Numbered from the stretch's first letter, positions 38,012-48,643 are shown. The stretch: DNA of 64,000 bases from Rossellomorea aquimaris (GCA_020524245.1 JAIVLN010000005.1:62001-126000); one strand, 5' to 3'. Numbers and translations are program-made. The notes: generated by a model not told the origin, from the sequence alone.

Positions 38012-39238
38012 TTAGATAAAGTCTCCTTTTTCAAGCGCAAATACCTGATGAAGTGCATTTACCGCTTCAATCATATCATCTTCTTGGACCAACACCCAGA
38101 TTGTCGTATGGGAATCGGCAGATTGTAGAATGTAGATGCCCTTTTTGGAAAGCGCTTCGACGATTTTGGCTGTGACTCCTGGTACGCCAGCAATACCCGC
38201 ACCTACTGCAGATACTTTTGCACAATTACGTTGTATATCCGCTTCATACCCTAAATCTTTCAAGATTGAAACCGCAACGTCTGTGAGATGACCGTTGATC
38301 GTATAAATGACACCTCTTGGACTGATATTGATGAAATCGACACTGATCTGTCTTTCCGCCATCGCTTTGAAGATCTTGGATTGGAATTCATAATCCCCTT
38401 CTGGAGCTTGCACCTTGATCTGTGTAACGCCCGCAACATGTGCGATCCCTGTGATCAGACGATCCTCAATATCTCGACCTGCTCCATCTCCTGTAGTAGA
38501 AGTGACAAGTGTCCCTGGATGGTCACTGTATGTTGATCGGATCCGAATGGGTACCTTCGCTTGCATCGCAATTTCCACTGCTCTAGGGTGAATGACCTTT
38601 GCCCCCTGGTATGCCATGTTACAAATTTCATTGTATGTGACGACATCAAGCGGTCTTGCATCCTGTACGATTCGAGGATCGGCTGTCATGACACCTTCTA
38701 CATCTGTAAATATATCAATAACTTCTGCCTTAAGAGCTGCACCGAGCGCTGCTGCAGAGGTATCACTGCCACCTCGACCGAGAGTCGTTATATCTCCTTC
38801 ATCGGATTGACCTTGGAATCCTGCCACTACGACAACATCCAATTCCTCAAATGCATGGAGAATCTTTTTACAGTCCATTTCGATGATTTTAGCGTTCATG
38901 TGTTCTGCGTTTGTTTTAAAACCTGCCTGAGCGCCGGTAAATGCTACGGAAGATACACCTTGTTGCTTCATCAGATTTGAGAAAACGACTGATGATATGA
39001 TCTCCCCACATGACATCAAAAGATCGGTTTCCTTCGGACTGATGTCTGTAGGGTTGCCGGTGATCAAACCAAGCAGTGTATCGGTTGCATACGGATCGCC
39101 TTTACGTCCCATCGCTGAAACGACTACCACGACTTTGTTACCGTTACTTACAGCATTCGTTACGTGTTGTACGGCACGATTCCGACCGTCTTCAGTTTTT
39201 AGTGATGTGCCGCCGAATTTTTGTACGACGATATTCAT
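38012..39238 (-). CDS. dapG: Aspartokinase I (DapG)
   Basis: DapG phosphorylates aspartate. The 408-residue product has the kinase start VQKFGGTSL, the GRGGSDTSAAAL loop near residue 173 and two C-terminal ACT domains. In B. subtilis this isozyme is inhibited by meso-diaminopimelate; its place between asd and dapA supports the same role. It follows asd by 13 bases. Confidence 0.96.
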   Translation of the reverse strand: MNIVVQKFGGTSLKTEDGRNRAVQHVTNAVSNGNKVVVVVSAMGRKGDPYATDTLLGLITGNPTDISPKETDLLMSCGEIISSVVFSNLMKQQGVSSVAFTGAQAGFKTNAEHMNAKIIEMDCKKILHAFEELDVVVVAGFQGQSDEGDITTLGRGGSDTSAAALGAALKAEVIDIFTDVEGVMTADPRIVQDARPLDVVTYNEICNMAYQGAKVIHPRAVEIAMQAKVPIRIRSTYSDHPGTLVTSTTGDGAGRDIEDRLITGIAHVAGVTQIKVQAPEGDYEFQSKIFKAMAERQISVDFINISPRGVIYTINGHLTDVAVSILKDLGYEADIQRNCAKVSAVGAGIAGVPGVTAKIVEALSKKGIYILQSADSHTTIWVLVQEDDMIEAVNALHQVFALEKGDFI

Positions 39239-39251
39239 GAAAGCACCTTCT

Positions 39252-40301
39252 TCATTTCAATAAATTCAATTTCACTAAGCTTTCAGCGATCTGCACTGAG
39301 TTCAGTGCTGCTCCTTTGAGGAGGTTATCTGACACGACCCACATGTGGAACCCGTTCGTTCGATCCAAGTCTTTTCGGATTCTACCAACGAATACATCAT
39401 CTTTACCGACACAATTCGCTGGCATCGGATAAAGCTGCTCAGAAGGATCATCTTGTAAGGTTACACCTTCAGCTTCTGTCAGGAGGGATTTCATGTCTGC
39501 CACTGTAACGTTATCATCTTCTATTTCAATGTAAACAGACTCTGAATGTCCCGTCTCTACCGGTAAACGGACGCAAGTAGCTGCAACTTCGAGCTCTTGC
39601 ATGCTCATGATCTTCTTCGTTTCATTGATCATTTTCATCTCTTCGAATGTATAGCCGTTTTCCTGGAATTTATCTATTTGTGGTACAGCATTGAAGGCAA
39701 TTTGATAATGCTTTTTATCACCAGAAACAGGCAAAACTTCAGGTGTAAAATCTTCACCGTTCAAAATGGACTGTGTCTGATCATTCATTTCATCAATCGC
39801 TTTCGCTCCTGCACCTGATACAGCTTGATACGTTGAAACGATTACTTTCTTCAGTCCGTATTTTTGACGGATCGGTTCTAAAGCTACGACCATCTGGATC
39901 GTTGAACAATTCGGATTGGCAATGATGCCATTATGATTTTTCAATGCATGTTCATTTACTTCAGGTACGACAAGAGGCGTGTCAGGGTCCATACGGAACG
40001 CACTCGTATTATCGACCACAATCGCCCCTCGCTTCGCTGCCTCTGGTGCGAGTTCCTTCGAAATGGAACCACCTGCAGAGAACAACGCAAGTTGCACCCC
40101 TTCAAAGGCTTGGGGTGTGGCTTCTTCAATCATATATTCATTTCCGTTGAATTGCACTTTCTTACCGGCAGAACGTTTACTTGCTAACAACTTGAGAGAA
40201 GCGATCGGAAAGTTTCTTTTTGCTAATGTGTTCAGCATCTGTTGACCTACTGCACCAGTAGCTCCAACGACTGCGACGTTAAATCCTTTATTTGAATTCA
40301 A
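39252..40301 (-). CDS. asd: Aspartate-semialdehyde dehydrogenase
   Basis: Asd reduces aspartyl phosphate to aspartate semialdehyde with NADPH. The 349-residue product has the nucleotide loop [11 protein letters not shown], the catalytic cysteine in [10 protein letters not shown] near residue 132 and the histidine of [10 protein letters not shown]. The start is TTG with GAGGAGG upstream; homologues begin at about this place. Confidence 0.96.
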   Translation of the reverse strand: MNSNKGFNVAVVGATGAVGQQMLNTLAKRNFPIASLKLLASKRSAGKKVQFNGNEYMIEEATPQAFEGVQLALFSAGGSISKELAPEAAKRGAIVVDNTSAFRMDPDTPLVVPEVNEHALKNHNGIIANPNCSTIQMVVALEPIRQKYGLKKVIVSTYQAVSGAGAKAIDEMNDQTQSILNGEDFTPEVLPVSGDKKHYQIAFNAVPQIDKFQENGYTFEEMKMINETKKIMSMQELEVAATCVRLPVETGHSESVYIEIEDDNVTVADMKSLLTEAEGVTLQDDPSEQLYPMPANCVGKDDVFVGRIRKDLDRTNGFHMWVVSDNLLKGAALNSVQIAESLVKLNLLK

Positions 40302-40387
40302 AATTTGTCCCTCCTCATAATCTAGCTCTTTGAATGACTTTGACCTATCTTGAAATACAATGTCTGCAAACCATCAAGAACGATAGA

Positions 40388-40411
40388 AGGAGAAACAAGA
40401 TCGTTTCTCCT
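40388..40411 (-). terminator. Hairpin between dpaB and asd
   Basis: AGGAGAAAC and GTTTCTCCT form a perfect 9-bp stem; only a scattered T-rich tail (TTCTATCGTTCTT) follows on the minus strand. It probably separates the sporulation dpaAB unit from vegetative asd-dapG-dapA, perhaps incompletely. Confidence 0.6.
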
Positions 40412-40504
40412 GAAATACTTGGTCATATTGTCATTTATTTTACCATATCATTGAGTACAGAGGTATGGTTTTGTTTACGATCACAGATGGATATCTCTGT
40501 TCTT

Positions 40505-41092
40505 CTATTCATATATTCGTAAGACAGGTTGTAATTGTTGACCATCGAGTGCAGCTTCTACAGTTTCAAGGAGCAGGTCCATATGTGCGACTAATGAATT
40601 CGGCTTATTTTTCGGCGAATCTTGACCATAGGGTATGAAAAAGATATTCTTGGTCGACATCAATCTCATGATGTTAACCCCGTTCAACCCTAGGCCATCG
40701 TTTGTGGAAATACCGAGAACCACTGAGTTAAGATTACGCATGGTCGCTTTTGCTGCCATCAAGACGGGAGAATCCGTCATCGCATTTGCAAGCTTACTGA
40801 TGGAGTTACCAGTCAGTGGTGCGATCACCATGCAATCCAATGGTGTTTTCGGACCGAATGGTTCTGCTTTGACAATCGAATTTACGACTTCATTACCCGT
40901 CATTTCTTCGATTTTTCGAATCCAATCTTCGCCTTCACCGAATCGTGTCGTCGTATTTTGGACCGTGTATGTGGCGAACGGAGTGACTTTTGCACCAGCA
41001 TCCAATAATCTTTGGATTTGCGGGACGACCGCATCGTACGTGCAATGTGATCCTGTCAATCCAAAGCCGATGTGTTTCCCTTCAAGTTTCAT
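40505..41092 (-). CDS. dpaB: Dipicolinate synthase subunit B (SpoVFB)
   Basis: A 195-residue flavoprotein of the UbiX/Pad-like family (GFGLTGSHCTYDAV start, CMVIAPLTGNSISKLANAM middle). With DpaA it oxidises dihydrodipicolinate to dipicolinic acid in the mother cell. It starts five bases after dpaA with AAGGAG just before the ATG. Confidence 0.96.
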   Translation of the reverse strand: MKLEGKHIGFGLTGSHCTYDAVVPQIQRLLDAGAKVTPFATYTVQNTTTRFGEGEDWIRKIEEMTGNEVVNSIVKAEPFGPKTPLDCMVIAPLTGNSISKLANAMTDSPVLMAAKATMRNLNSVVLGISTNDGLGLNGVNIMRLMSTKNIFFIPYGQDSPKNKPNSLVAHMDLLLETVEAALDGQQLQPVLRIYE

Positions 41093-41097
41093 TCTCC

Positions 41098-41991
41098 TTA
41101 CCCCTTCCCCGTATTCCTTTCTTCCATAAGTAGTTGTGTCAACACGTTTGCAATGATCTTACCAGCTGTCTTAGGCGCGACAATTCCCGGTAATCCTGGA
41201 GCTAGCATAGCTTTAATGCCCCTTTTCTCTGCAAAACGAAAATCCGTACCTCCTGGCTTGGAGGCAAGGTCGATGATTAGGGTATGAGATGGTATTTTTG
41301 ATATGACATTGGAAGTGATGATCGGTGCTGGAATCGTATTGATACATACATCAACGGAGTCCACTTCATTTACCAGGTTACTGAGATAAAATGGTCTGAA
41401 TCCCATTTCCGTTATACGTGCGATATGCTCTGATCTTCTGGCTCCGACGGATACATTCGCCCCTAAATTGGCGAATGTCCTCGCTACCGTAAATCCGACC
41501 CTACCAAAACCAAGTACCGCGATATTGGATTGGTGGATGGTGAAATCGGTGTTCTGGATGACCATCATGATGGTTCCCTCCACAGTGGGTATCGCATTGT
41601 AGATGGCTACATCATCACGTTCAAATAGTTTAATATGCTTCCGGCCTGCACCGCTGGTACATCCCGTCAGATATGGATTACTAATACCTGAAAAAACGGT
41701 GCAGTCCTTTTTCGTTTTTTTAAGGAACTCTTCTGTAAACTGGATTTTCTTGTTGGAGAAGATCGTTTCAACCTCACCATTCGGACCGCTGCCGCTTACA
41801 GGCAAGATCAACGCATCCAATTCACTGATCGGCAATTCGTCAAGATCCATTTTCGTTGCTCCTGTAAAGCCGTGATCGAGTTGGTCGAATCCGACTAAAT
41901 ATAGGCGTGCGTCTAATTCAGTCAGCTTTCTGATGACTTCCAGCTGACGAGCATCTCCACCTATGATGGCTGCTTTAATTCCTGTTAACAT
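41098..41991 (-). CDS. dpaA: Dipicolinate synthase subunit A (SpoVFA)
   Basis: A 297-residue Rossmann-fold subunit with an NAD(P) loop VLGFGRVGFTVARTF near residue 158. It pairs with dpaB to make dipicolinic acid, the calcium-chelated core component that gives spores heat resistance. ATG 41991 has GGGGAGG upstream. B. subtilis expresses this pair from sigma-K; a CATACGAC lies 28 bases upstream but its -35 is not convincing. Confidence 0.96.
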   Translation of the reverse strand: MLTGIKAAIIGGDARQLEVIRKLTELDARLYLVGFDQLDHGFTGATKMDLDELPISELDALILPVSGSGPNGEVETIFSNKKIQFTEEFLKKTKKDCTVFSGISNPYLTGCTSGAGRKHIKLFERDDVAIYNAIPTVEGTIMMVIQNTDFTIHQSNIAVLGFGRVGFTVARTFANLGANVSVGARRSEHIARITEMGFRPFYLSNLVNEVDSVDVCINTIPAPIITSNVISKIPSHTLIIDLASKPGGTDFRFAEKRGIKAMLAPGLPGIVAPKTAGKIIANVLTQLLMEERNTGKG

Positions 41992-42088
41992 CGTTCCTCC
42001 CCTTTCTCATTCGTCGTATGTTACGGAGGAATAATATACTTGAGTGCTGATTCTTCAACATCATATGAAGAAGATACTTGCAAGGTGA

Positions 42089-42349
42089 TTATTTATATTC
42101 GGATTGCACATCCGCTTCTGAAGGGTCGACGAGAATCGTTTCTTCACCTACGCGATAGATCTTATTCCACCTAAATTGTATGATCGTCTTTCTCTTACGC
42201 AAGCCGTTCCATTGAGTGAGTGGGATCTCCAATGTATCGATATAACCGGAATTTTCATCTATAATGAATTCCGCATACGATAAGACCCCTAACTTTTCAC
42301 CTTTCGTATAATCAATGAGTTCTTTTCCTAAAATTTCACTTAATCTCAT
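42089..42349 (-). CDS. ymxH: YlmC/YmxH family PRC-barrel protein
   Basis: A small 86-residue protein with one PRC-barrel-like domain (RLSEILGKELIDY start). It belongs to the YlmC/YmxH family, of unknown function and often sporulation-linked. GGGGGAG precedes the ATG. It lies between the mlpA terminator and dpaA. Confidence 0.88.
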   Translation of the reverse strand: MRLSEILGKELIDYTKGEKLGVLSYAEFIIDENSGYIDTLEIPLTQWNGLRKRKTIIQFRWNKIYRVGEETILVDPSEADVQSEYK

Positions 42350-42419
42350 TTTCGCTCCCCCTTAAAGCATGTCATTCTATATATATGTCCACTTGAAGGG
42401 AGTAATCCACATCCTGACC

Positions 42420-42460
42420 AAAAGAAAAGTGTCAAATCCCATTTGGGATAAGACACTTTC
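42420..42460 (-). terminator. Terminator after mlpA
   Basis: AAAGTGTC/GACACTTT with an inner ATCCCA/TGGGAT stem, followed by TCTTTTGG on the minus strand. Confidence 0.85.
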
Positions 42461-42474
42461 ATACGACTCGTTCA

Positions 42475-43716
42475 TTAATGAGGAAATCTCTTCGGAAATT
42501 CCCCGCTCGGACTGATCAAAGAACTTGAAAAGTCTCCAGCAAAGATTCGATGAATCAGTTCATCAACGTTCTTCTTATTGACCCCATCAATATTTTGGAG
42601 GATTTCATCCAAAGTCCGCTGCTTTTTCAACATGAGTTCATGCTTACCGTTACGACTCATGCGGCTGTTCGTACTCTCAAGGCTTAACATGAGACTTCCT
42701 TTGATTTGTTCTTTACTATTCGCTACTTCCTTCTCAGAAACGCCGTCCTCTTTCAACGTGCCAACGATAGATGAAATGGTCTCATACACTTCATCCAATT
42801 GACCAGGTGCTGTACCTGCATAAATGTTGAAGACGCCAGTATCCAGATGTGCTGAATGATAAGAGAATACTGAATATGCCAGACCCTTCTGTTCCCTGAC
42901 TTCCTGGAACAACCTGCTGCTCATACTGCCTCCGAAAATATTGTTCAAGACGATCAAGTCGAAGATACTGTCATCTCCAACCGAAAGACCCTCAAATCCC
43001 ATACACATATGCGCTTGTTCGGTATCTTTCTTTCTTGCTTTCTTTTCTGTACAGAAGGAAGGTTTGACCGCTTCAGGCTTCGTACTAGAGGAAGTGTAGC
43101 TACCGAAATGCTCCTCTACCTCTTTTATGAGCGCATCGTCTATATTTCCAGCAATAGAAATAACGACATTGTCAGGTGTATAATACTCTTCCATATACTT
43201 ACGTAACGTTTGACCATTGAATGAGTTCAACGATTCTTCTGTACCTAAGATCGGGTAAGCAAGTGGATGGTGATGATAAGTCGCTTGACTCAATAAATCA
43301 TGGACAATATCGTCAGGTGTATCCTCATACATTTTGATTTCTTCTAAGACGACATTTTTTTCCTTTAATAATTCATTCTCATCAAATGTTGAATTAAAGA
43401 ACATATCCGCCAATGTTGAGAGAGCATTGGAAGCATGATTATCCAACACCTTGGCGTAATAACACGTATATTCTTTTGAGGTGAATGCATTCACCTGTCC
43501 TCCGATTGAATCGAAAGACTCTGCTATTTCCCTAGCATTACGTGTCTTTGTTCCTTTGAAGAACATATGCTCAAGGAAATGTGAGATACCATTGTTTTCT
43601 TTGTGTTCAAAACGTGAGCCCGTACCGATCCAGATCCCAATTGCAACGGAGCGTACACTCGGTATGTGCTCTGTAATAATCCGTACACCATTTTTACACT
43701 TATGTTTCGTTATCAA
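42475..43716 (-). CDS. mlpA: M16 family zinc protease MlpA
   Basis: A 413-residue mitochondrial-processing-peptidase-like protease with the zinc motif HFLEH (ISHFLEHMFFKGT near residue 47) and the C-terminal substrate-binding Arg-Tyr pair (EVREQKGLAYSVF). The B. subtilis homologue influences extracellular protease (aprE) expression. The start is TTG with GGAGGAG upstream. It follows ylxY. Confidence 0.94.
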   Translation of the reverse strand: MITKHKCKNGVRIITEHIPSVRSVAIGIWIGTGSRFEHKENNGISHFLEHMFFKGTKTRNAREIAESFDSIGGQVNAFTSKEYTCYYAKVLDNHASNALSTLADMFFNSTFDENELLKEKNVVLEEIKMYEDTPDDIVHDLLSQATYHHHPLAYPILGTEESLNSFNGQTLRKYMEEYYTPDNVVISIAGNIDDALIKEVEEHFGSYTSSSTKPEAVKPSFCTEKKARKKDTEQAHMCMGFEGLSVGDDSIFDLIVLNNIFGGSMSSRLFQEVREQKGLAYSVFSYHSAHLDTGVFNIYAGTAPGQLDEVYETISSIVGTLKEDGVSEKEVANSKEQIKGSLMLSLESTNSRMSRNGKHELMLKKQRTLDEILQNIDGVNKKNVDELIHRIFAGDFSSSLISPSGEFPKRFPH

Positions 43717-43809
43717 TCTGTCTCCTCCTAAGTCAAAACAGGAAAGTTATGTAGGTAATTTGGTTCTAGCACTTAGAACCACTATACCATTTAAGCTATC
43801 TTTCGACAA

Positions 43810-44805
43810 TTACTTGGAAACATCAGATTTATGTTCAGGCTTTACAATGATTCGTTTTTCACTCATCAACTGAGAAACCGTTCCGATCGTGTACCCCTTC
43901 GATTGAATGTCGACGATCATCCTCTCGAGACCTTTTGCTGTAGAAGAAGTTGGATGCATGAGAATCATCGCACCTGGGTGAACTTTAGATACGACTCTTG
44001 CTGCCATCTCATTCGGATCTGGCTTCCTCCAATCTACCGTATCAACAGACCAGAGAATCGTGTACATTTCCATCTGGTTAGCAATCTGAACAACATCTTC
44101 TCTGTAGCTTCCGCTGGGAGGTGCGAACCACTTCGGCTTTTCTTTCAATGTACTTTCAATGATCTCGTTAGTCTTACGGATTTCTTCTGTAATCCTAGCA
44201 TTCGACAAACGACTCATGTCCGGATGGGAATAAGCATGATTCCCGATTTCGTGACCTTCTTCATAGATGATTTTTGCCAGATCTTGATTTCTCTTAACCC
44301 ATGAACCATCCAGGAAAAAAGTTGTATGTACCTTATGCTTTTTCATTGTTTCCAAGATCTCGGGCAAATACTCATTCCCCCACGCCACATTGACAAGGAA
44401 TGTGACCATCGGTTTATTGGGATTCCCTTTGTAGATTGGGGAAGGTGGTAGATCTTCTAAAGATACTTCAGGTGAAGTCTGTTTATATACAATCAATGAT
44501 TCATCAAATTTCCCTGTTTTTTTCATTCGTTTAAAAGAAGCGTCCATATCCACAGAAAATCCATTATAACCAGGAATAGACTTCCAGACTGGATCAATCC
44601 TTGCATTTACAGGCTGGATGTCATGCTCAGCCGCAAAGGATTCAATTTCTTTCCATAAAGTCCCTTTCACTGCATTCGCGGTGACAGTCAAGGTCTCTTC
44701 TTTTAAAGAATTCAAGTATCGGTCAGTCAGTGGATTTTGGACACTCGTATAGGAGATCAGTAAAATGATCAACACACCGAGGACTATAGGAGCATGTTTT
44801 CTCAC
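43810..44805 (-). CDS. ylxY: Polysaccharide deacetylase-like protein YlxY
   Basis: A 331-residue membrane-anchored protein (hydrophobic segment 7-21) with a NodB-type fold. The two metal histidines are present (HAYSH, 190-194) and so is ILMHPT near 281, but the usual TFDDG catalytic motif is replaced by LVNVAWG (137-143), so the metal-ligand aspartate is missing. It may therefore be inactive or act differently. The GTG start has AAGGAG upstream. It follows pnp, as in B. subtilis. Confidence 0.88.
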   Translation of the reverse strand: MRKHAPIVLGVLIILLISYTSVQNPLTDRYLNSLKEETLTVTANAVKGTLWKEIESFAAEHDIQPVNARIDPVWKSIPGYNGFSVDMDASFKRMKKTGKFDESLIVYKQTSPEVSLEDLPPSPIYKGNPNKPMVTFLVNVAWGNEYLPEILETMKKHKVHTTFFLDGSWVKRNQDLAKIIYEEGHEIGNHAYSHPDMSRLSNARITEEIRKTNEIIESTLKEKPKWFAPPSGSYREDVVQIANQMEMYTILWSVDTVDWRKPDPNEMAARVVSKVHPGAMILMHPTSSTAKGLERMIVDIQSKGYTIGTVSQLMSEKRIIVKPEHKSDVSK

Positions 44806-44950
44806 CCGCGCTCACTCCTTCCTATAGTCACACTATGAAAGAACAGGACAGGTTAGAACTTGTTAACCATGTGTGATCAGTAAGCATATCCTGTGGTAAT
44901 GAGGAAAGCGAGTAGGTTTAGGAGAAAACAACAATTAGATATAAAAATAC

Positions 44951-44985
44951 CCAAAAAAAAGAGGCGGATTCAACATCCGTCTCTT
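44951..44985 (-). terminator. Terminator after pnp
   Basis: AAGAGACGGAT and ATCCGCCTCTT (minus strand) pair and overlap the stop codon; a run of nine Ts follows. Confidence 0.92.
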
Positions 44986-47089
44986 ACTTTTGTTCTTGTG
45001 CTTTTTTCTGTTCTTTCAAGACAGCTTTTCGAGATAAGTTCACTCGACCTTGGTTATCGATTTCCGTCACTTTGACAAGAAGTTCATCACCAAGCTTCAC
45101 AACGTCTTCAACTTTTCCGATCCGTTCTTCTGCTAGTTCAGAAATGTGGACGAGACCGTCTTTACCGCTGAACAATTCGACGAAAGCTCCGAATTTCTCA
45201 ATCCGCTTGACTTTACCTAGATACATCTCTCCAACTTCAACTTCACGAACGATATCTTCAATCGTTTCTTTCGCTTTCGTGTTCATAGCTTCATTCGTTG
45301 ATGCGATGAAGATTGTACCATCTTGTTCAATATCGATTTTAACACCAGTTTCTTCGATGATCTTGTTGATGATCTTACCGCTTGGACCGATCACATCACG
45401 GATCTTATCCGGCTTGATTTTCATCGTCAAGATTTTCGGAGCATATTCAGACAATTCTTTTCTAGACTCACCTAACGTACTGAGCATGGAATCTAAAATT
45501 GCCATTCGTCCATCTCTAGCCTGGAACATCGCTTCTTTCAATACTTCCTGGCTAATACCAGAAATCTTAATATCCATTTGAAGCGCTGTAACACCTGTCG
45601 CTGTTCCAGCAACTTTAAAGTCCATATCACCAAGGTGGTCTTCCATACCTTGAATATCCGTTAAGACTGTTACATCTTCTCCATCACTGATCAGACCCAT
45701 CGCGATACCTGCAACTGGTGCTTTAATCGGAATACCCGCATCCATCATTGCTAGAGTACTTGCACAAATACTTGCCTGTGAAGAAGAACCGTTCGATTCA
45801 AGAACTTCACTTACAAGGCGAATCGTATAAGGGAACTCTTCTTCAGATGGGATGACGGCTTCTAGAGCTCGTTCTCCTAAAGCACCATGGCCGATTTCAC
45901 GACGACCCGGTCCACGCATGAATCCAGTTTCCCCAACACTAAATGGAGGGAAATTGTAATGATGCATGAATCGCTTGGATTCCTCGATATCCAGTCCGTC
46001 CAACACTTGAACGTCCCCTAAAGCACCTAGCGTACAGATGCTCAACGCTTGAGTCTGTCCACGAGTGAACAAGCCAGATCCGTGCGTTCTAGGCAACAAT
46101 CCTACATCAGAAGAAAGTGGTCTGATTTCATCAACCTTACGACCATCAGGACGTAACTTATCTTTAAGGATAAGACGCCTTACCTCTTTCTTGATGATTG
46201 TATGTAAGATTTCCTTCGCTTCACCAGCTTTTTCTTCATCTTCCTCATAATGTGCAGCTACTTTTTCAGACACTTGATTCAATGCTTCTTGTCGAGCATG
46301 CTTTTCAACGACTTTAACTGCTTCTTTAACATCATTAAGGAAAAGTCCAGAAACTTCTTCCGTTAATTCTTCATCCAATTGATGAAGGGTAACTTCCATT
46401 TTTGGCTTACCGATTTCTTCTGCAATCTTTTCTTGGAATGCAATCAAGCGTTTGATTTCTTCATGCCCGAACATGATTGCTTCAAGCATCACTTCTTCCG
46501 GCACTTCATCTGCGCCTGCTTCAACCATATTGATTGCATTTTTCGTACCAGCGACGATTAGGTTGATGTCACTATTGTCTTTTTGTTCGATAGTCGGGTT
46601 GATGACGAATTCTCCATCAATTCTTCCTACGGTAACACCTGCAATCGGACCTTCAAATGGAATATCCGAAATCGTCAACGCAAGTGATGATCCGAACATT
46701 GCTGCCATTTCAGAAGAACAATCCTGATCCACACTCATAACCGTACTGACTACTTGTACTTCATTACGGAATCCATCTGCGAATAAAGGACGTATCGGGC
46801 GATCGATCAAACGGGAAGCCAATACAGCTTTTTCACTTGGACGACCTTCACGCTTGATGAATCCTCCAGGTATCTTACCGACAGCATATAGACGTTCTTC
46901 ATAATTTACTGTAAGTGGGAAAAAGCTAAGGTTCTTAGGTTCTTTGGACGCTGTAGCCGTAGATAGTACAGCTGTATCGCCGTAACGTACCATAACGGAT
47001 CCGTTGGCCTGCTTAGCTAAGTTTCCAATTTCAAGGGTCAGCTTACGGCCAGCCCAATCAATGGAATAAACATGCTTGTTTTGCTCCAT
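44984..47089 (-). CDS. pnp: Polyribonucleotide nucleotidyltransferase
   Basis: PNPase degrades RNA 3' to 5' phosphorolytically and works with RNase Y in mRNA decay. The 701-residue product has two RNase PH domains (the second with [23 protein letters not shown] near residue 380), a KH domain ([12 protein letters not shown] near 560) and a C-terminal S1 domain ([15 protein letters not shown]). ATG 47089 has GAGGAG upstream. Confidence 0.97.
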   Translation of the reverse strand: MEQNKHVYSIDWAGRKLTLEIGNLAKQANGSVMVRYGDTAVLSTATASKEPKNLSFFPLTVNYEERLYAVGKIPGGFIKREGRPSEKAVLASRLIDRPIRPLFADGFRNEVQVVSTVMSVDQDCSSEMAAMFGSSLALTISDIPFEGPIAGVTVGRIDGEFVINPTIEQKDNSDINLIVAGTKNAINMVEAGADEVPEEVMLEAIMFGHEEIKRLIAFQEKIAEEIGKPKMEVTLHQLDEELTEEVSGLFLNDVKEAVKVVEKHARQEALNQVSEKVAAHYEEDEEKAGEAKEILHTIIKKEVRRLILKDKLRPDGRKVDEIRPLSSDVGLLPRTHGSGLFTRGQTQALSICTLGALGDVQVLDGLDIEESKRFMHHYNFPPFSVGETGFMRGPGRREIGHGALGERALEAVIPSEEEFPYTIRLVSEVLESNGSSSQASICASTLAMMDAGIPIKAPVAGIAMGLISDGEDVTVLTDIQGMEDHLGDMDFKVAGTATGVTALQMDIKISGISQEVLKEAMFQARDGRMAILDSMLSTLGESRKELSEYAPKILTMKIKPDKIRDVIGPSGKIINKIIEETGVKIDIEQDGTIFIASTNEAMNTKAKETIEDIVREVEVGEMYLGKVKRIEKFGAFVELFSGKDGLVHISELAEERIGKVEDVVKLGDELLVKVTEIDNQGRVNLSRKAVLKEQKKAQEQK

Positions 47090-47139
47090 TTCTGCGAGAA
47101 CTCCTCTCAAACTACATTGTATTAAGGTTACACTGTTCT

Positions 47140-47168
47140 ATTATAACCCAAAAGTAGGTGTTCAAAAA
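47140..47168 (-). promoter_or_regulatory. Probable promoter for pnp
   Basis: TATAAT at 47140-47145 on the minus strand, about 50 bases before the pnp start. The -35 region is a poor TTTTTG at 17 bases. Confidence 0.45.
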
Positions 47169-47242
47169 GCCGACTCCCATAAGAAATACAACTCCTAGGG
47201 CATACACACCTATTATGTATCCAAAAAACGTTTTAAAGCTAA

Positions 47243-47270
47243 CAAAAAAGCGGGTATAAACCCCGCTTTT
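47243..47270 (-). terminator. Terminator after rpsO
   Basis: AAAAGCGGG and CCCGCTTTT pair with a short loop; TTTTTTG follows on the minus strand. Confidence 0.9.
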
Positions 47271-47276
47271 AAGTGA

Positions 47277-47546
47277 CTATCGACGTAAACCAAGTTTGTT
47301 GATAAGAGTACGGTATCGAGTTACGTCTTTTTTACGTAAGTACGTTAACAAATTACGACGCTTACCAACCATTTTTAGTAGACCACGACGAGAGTGGTGA
47401 TCTTTCTTATGAGTTCGTAGATGATCGTTCAATTCGTTAATTTGCTCTGTTAGGATAGCAATCTGTACTTCTGGAGACCCTGTATCGTTATCATGAGTCT
47501 TGTACTCTGCAATCAAGTCGTTCTTTCGCTCTTGTGAAATAGCCAT
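47277..47546 (-). CDS. rpsO: 30S ribosomal protein S15
   Basis: S15 binds 16S rRNA and nucleates the platform of the 30S subunit. The 89-residue protein begins [12 protein letters not shown] and has the conserved GSPEVQIA and HHSRRGLL segments. ATG 47546 with AAAGGAGGTG upstream was chosen over longer in-frame starts. The 135-base leader to ribF may hold an S15 autoregulatory structure, but none was resolved by eye. Confidence 0.98.
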   Translation of the reverse strand: MAISQERKNDLIAEYKTHDNDTGSPEVQIAILTEQINELNDHLRTHKKDHHSRRGLLKMVGKRRNLLTYLRKKDVTRYRTLINKLGLRR

Positions 47547-47681
47547 CCTTTTCACCTCCTTTTTCATTAATCCCCTTCTCCCTAGCAAACGTCGGTGAAT
47601 CGTTGTGCCAAGAAGTGGTTCTGTACATTTAGTACAACTATTAGAATACAACTTTTTTTAAGTGAATGCAACCGATATAGG

Positions 47682-48626
47682 TTATGAATTTTGCAGAACT
47701 TGTTTGGCTGCGTTTACATCCCTGGATATTTGTTCTTTCAGATCATCGATTGAAGAGAATTTCTTTTCATCCCGGATGTGATCACACCATTCGACAACGA
47801 CATCTTCACCATAAATGGATGCATCAAACGAAAACAAGTGGACTTCGATACTCGGTTTGTCAGGTTGCTTTTCTTTGAAAGTAGGCTTATAGCCGACGTT
47901 GCAAACCCCGGCATACCATTCTCCATTCACTTTCATTTTAACCGCATATACACCGGTTTTCGGAATCATATACGTATCAGATAAATGGATGTTAGCAGTT
48001 GGAAACCCGATCGTGTGACCTCTGCTGTCTCCGTGTATGACAGTCCCTCTTACTTGATACTTACGCCCGAGATATTTCGGGATCTCTTTGACTTCGCCTG
48101 TTTCAATCAAAGTCCGTATCAACGTGGAACTTACTTTATGTCCTTCGATTGATACTTTATTTACAACCGTATGTTCGAAAGCACCTCTCGAATGGAAAGG
48201 AAGGGTTTCCATCGTCCCTTCCCCTTTCTTACCAAAGGAAAAATCAAACCCCGCAACGACATGTTTGACATTGAATCCGATGATGAATTCGTCTACGAAT
48301 TGCTGTGGAGTCAATGCAGCGAAAGCCTTGTTGAAATGAACAATATATAAGCGATCGATTCCTAATTCTTCAATGACTTTCTGTTTATCTTCTACTGGGG
48401 TGATATGAGATTTTTCAGTTCTTTCCCTGCCTAATACGACCGAAGGATGGGGATCGAACGTCATCACGGCCGATTCTAATCCTTTTTCATCTGCTATGGC
48501 TTTTGCTGTGCAGATGACTTCACGGTGCCCCATATGGATGCCGTCGAAATATCCGATCGCCATAGCTGCTGGTTCGAATGTGAGTTGTTCTTTAATTTGT
48601 GTGTGGTCAATCCTGTACGTTTTCAA
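47682..48626 (-). CDS. ribF: Bifunctional riboflavin kinase/FAD synthetase
   Basis: RibF (RibC of B. subtilis) converts riboflavin to FMN and FAD. The 314-residue product has the adenylyltransferase start AIGYFDGIHMGHREV near residue 18 and the C-terminal riboflavin kinase block GFPTANIHL near 206. TTG 48626 with GGGTGG upstream matches the homologue's start; GTG 48635 is the alternative. It lies eighteen bases after truB. Confidence 0.95.
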   Translation of the reverse strand: MKTYRIDHTQIKEQLTFEPAAMAIGYFDGIHMGHREVICTAKAIADEKGLESAVMTFDPHPSVVLGRERTEKSHITPVEDKQKVIEELGIDRLYIVHFNKAFAALTPQQFVDEFIIGFNVKHVVAGFDFSFGKKGEGTMETLPFHSRGAFEHTVVNKVSIEGHKVSSTLIRTLIETGEVKEIPKYLGRKYQVRGTVIHGDSRGHTIGFPTANIHLSDTYMIPKTGVYAVKMKVNGEWYAGVCNVGYKPTFKEKQPDKPSIEVHLFSFDASIYGEDVVVEWCDHIRDEKKFSSIDDLKEQISRDVNAAKQVLQNS

Positions 48627-48643
48627 ATTTACCACCCTAAGTT

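Noticed and set aside
37987-40504. Lysine riboswitch ahead of asd-dapG-dapA
   Set aside because: The leader of about 200 bases lacks a recognisable lysine-element core; only a simple hairpin is seen.
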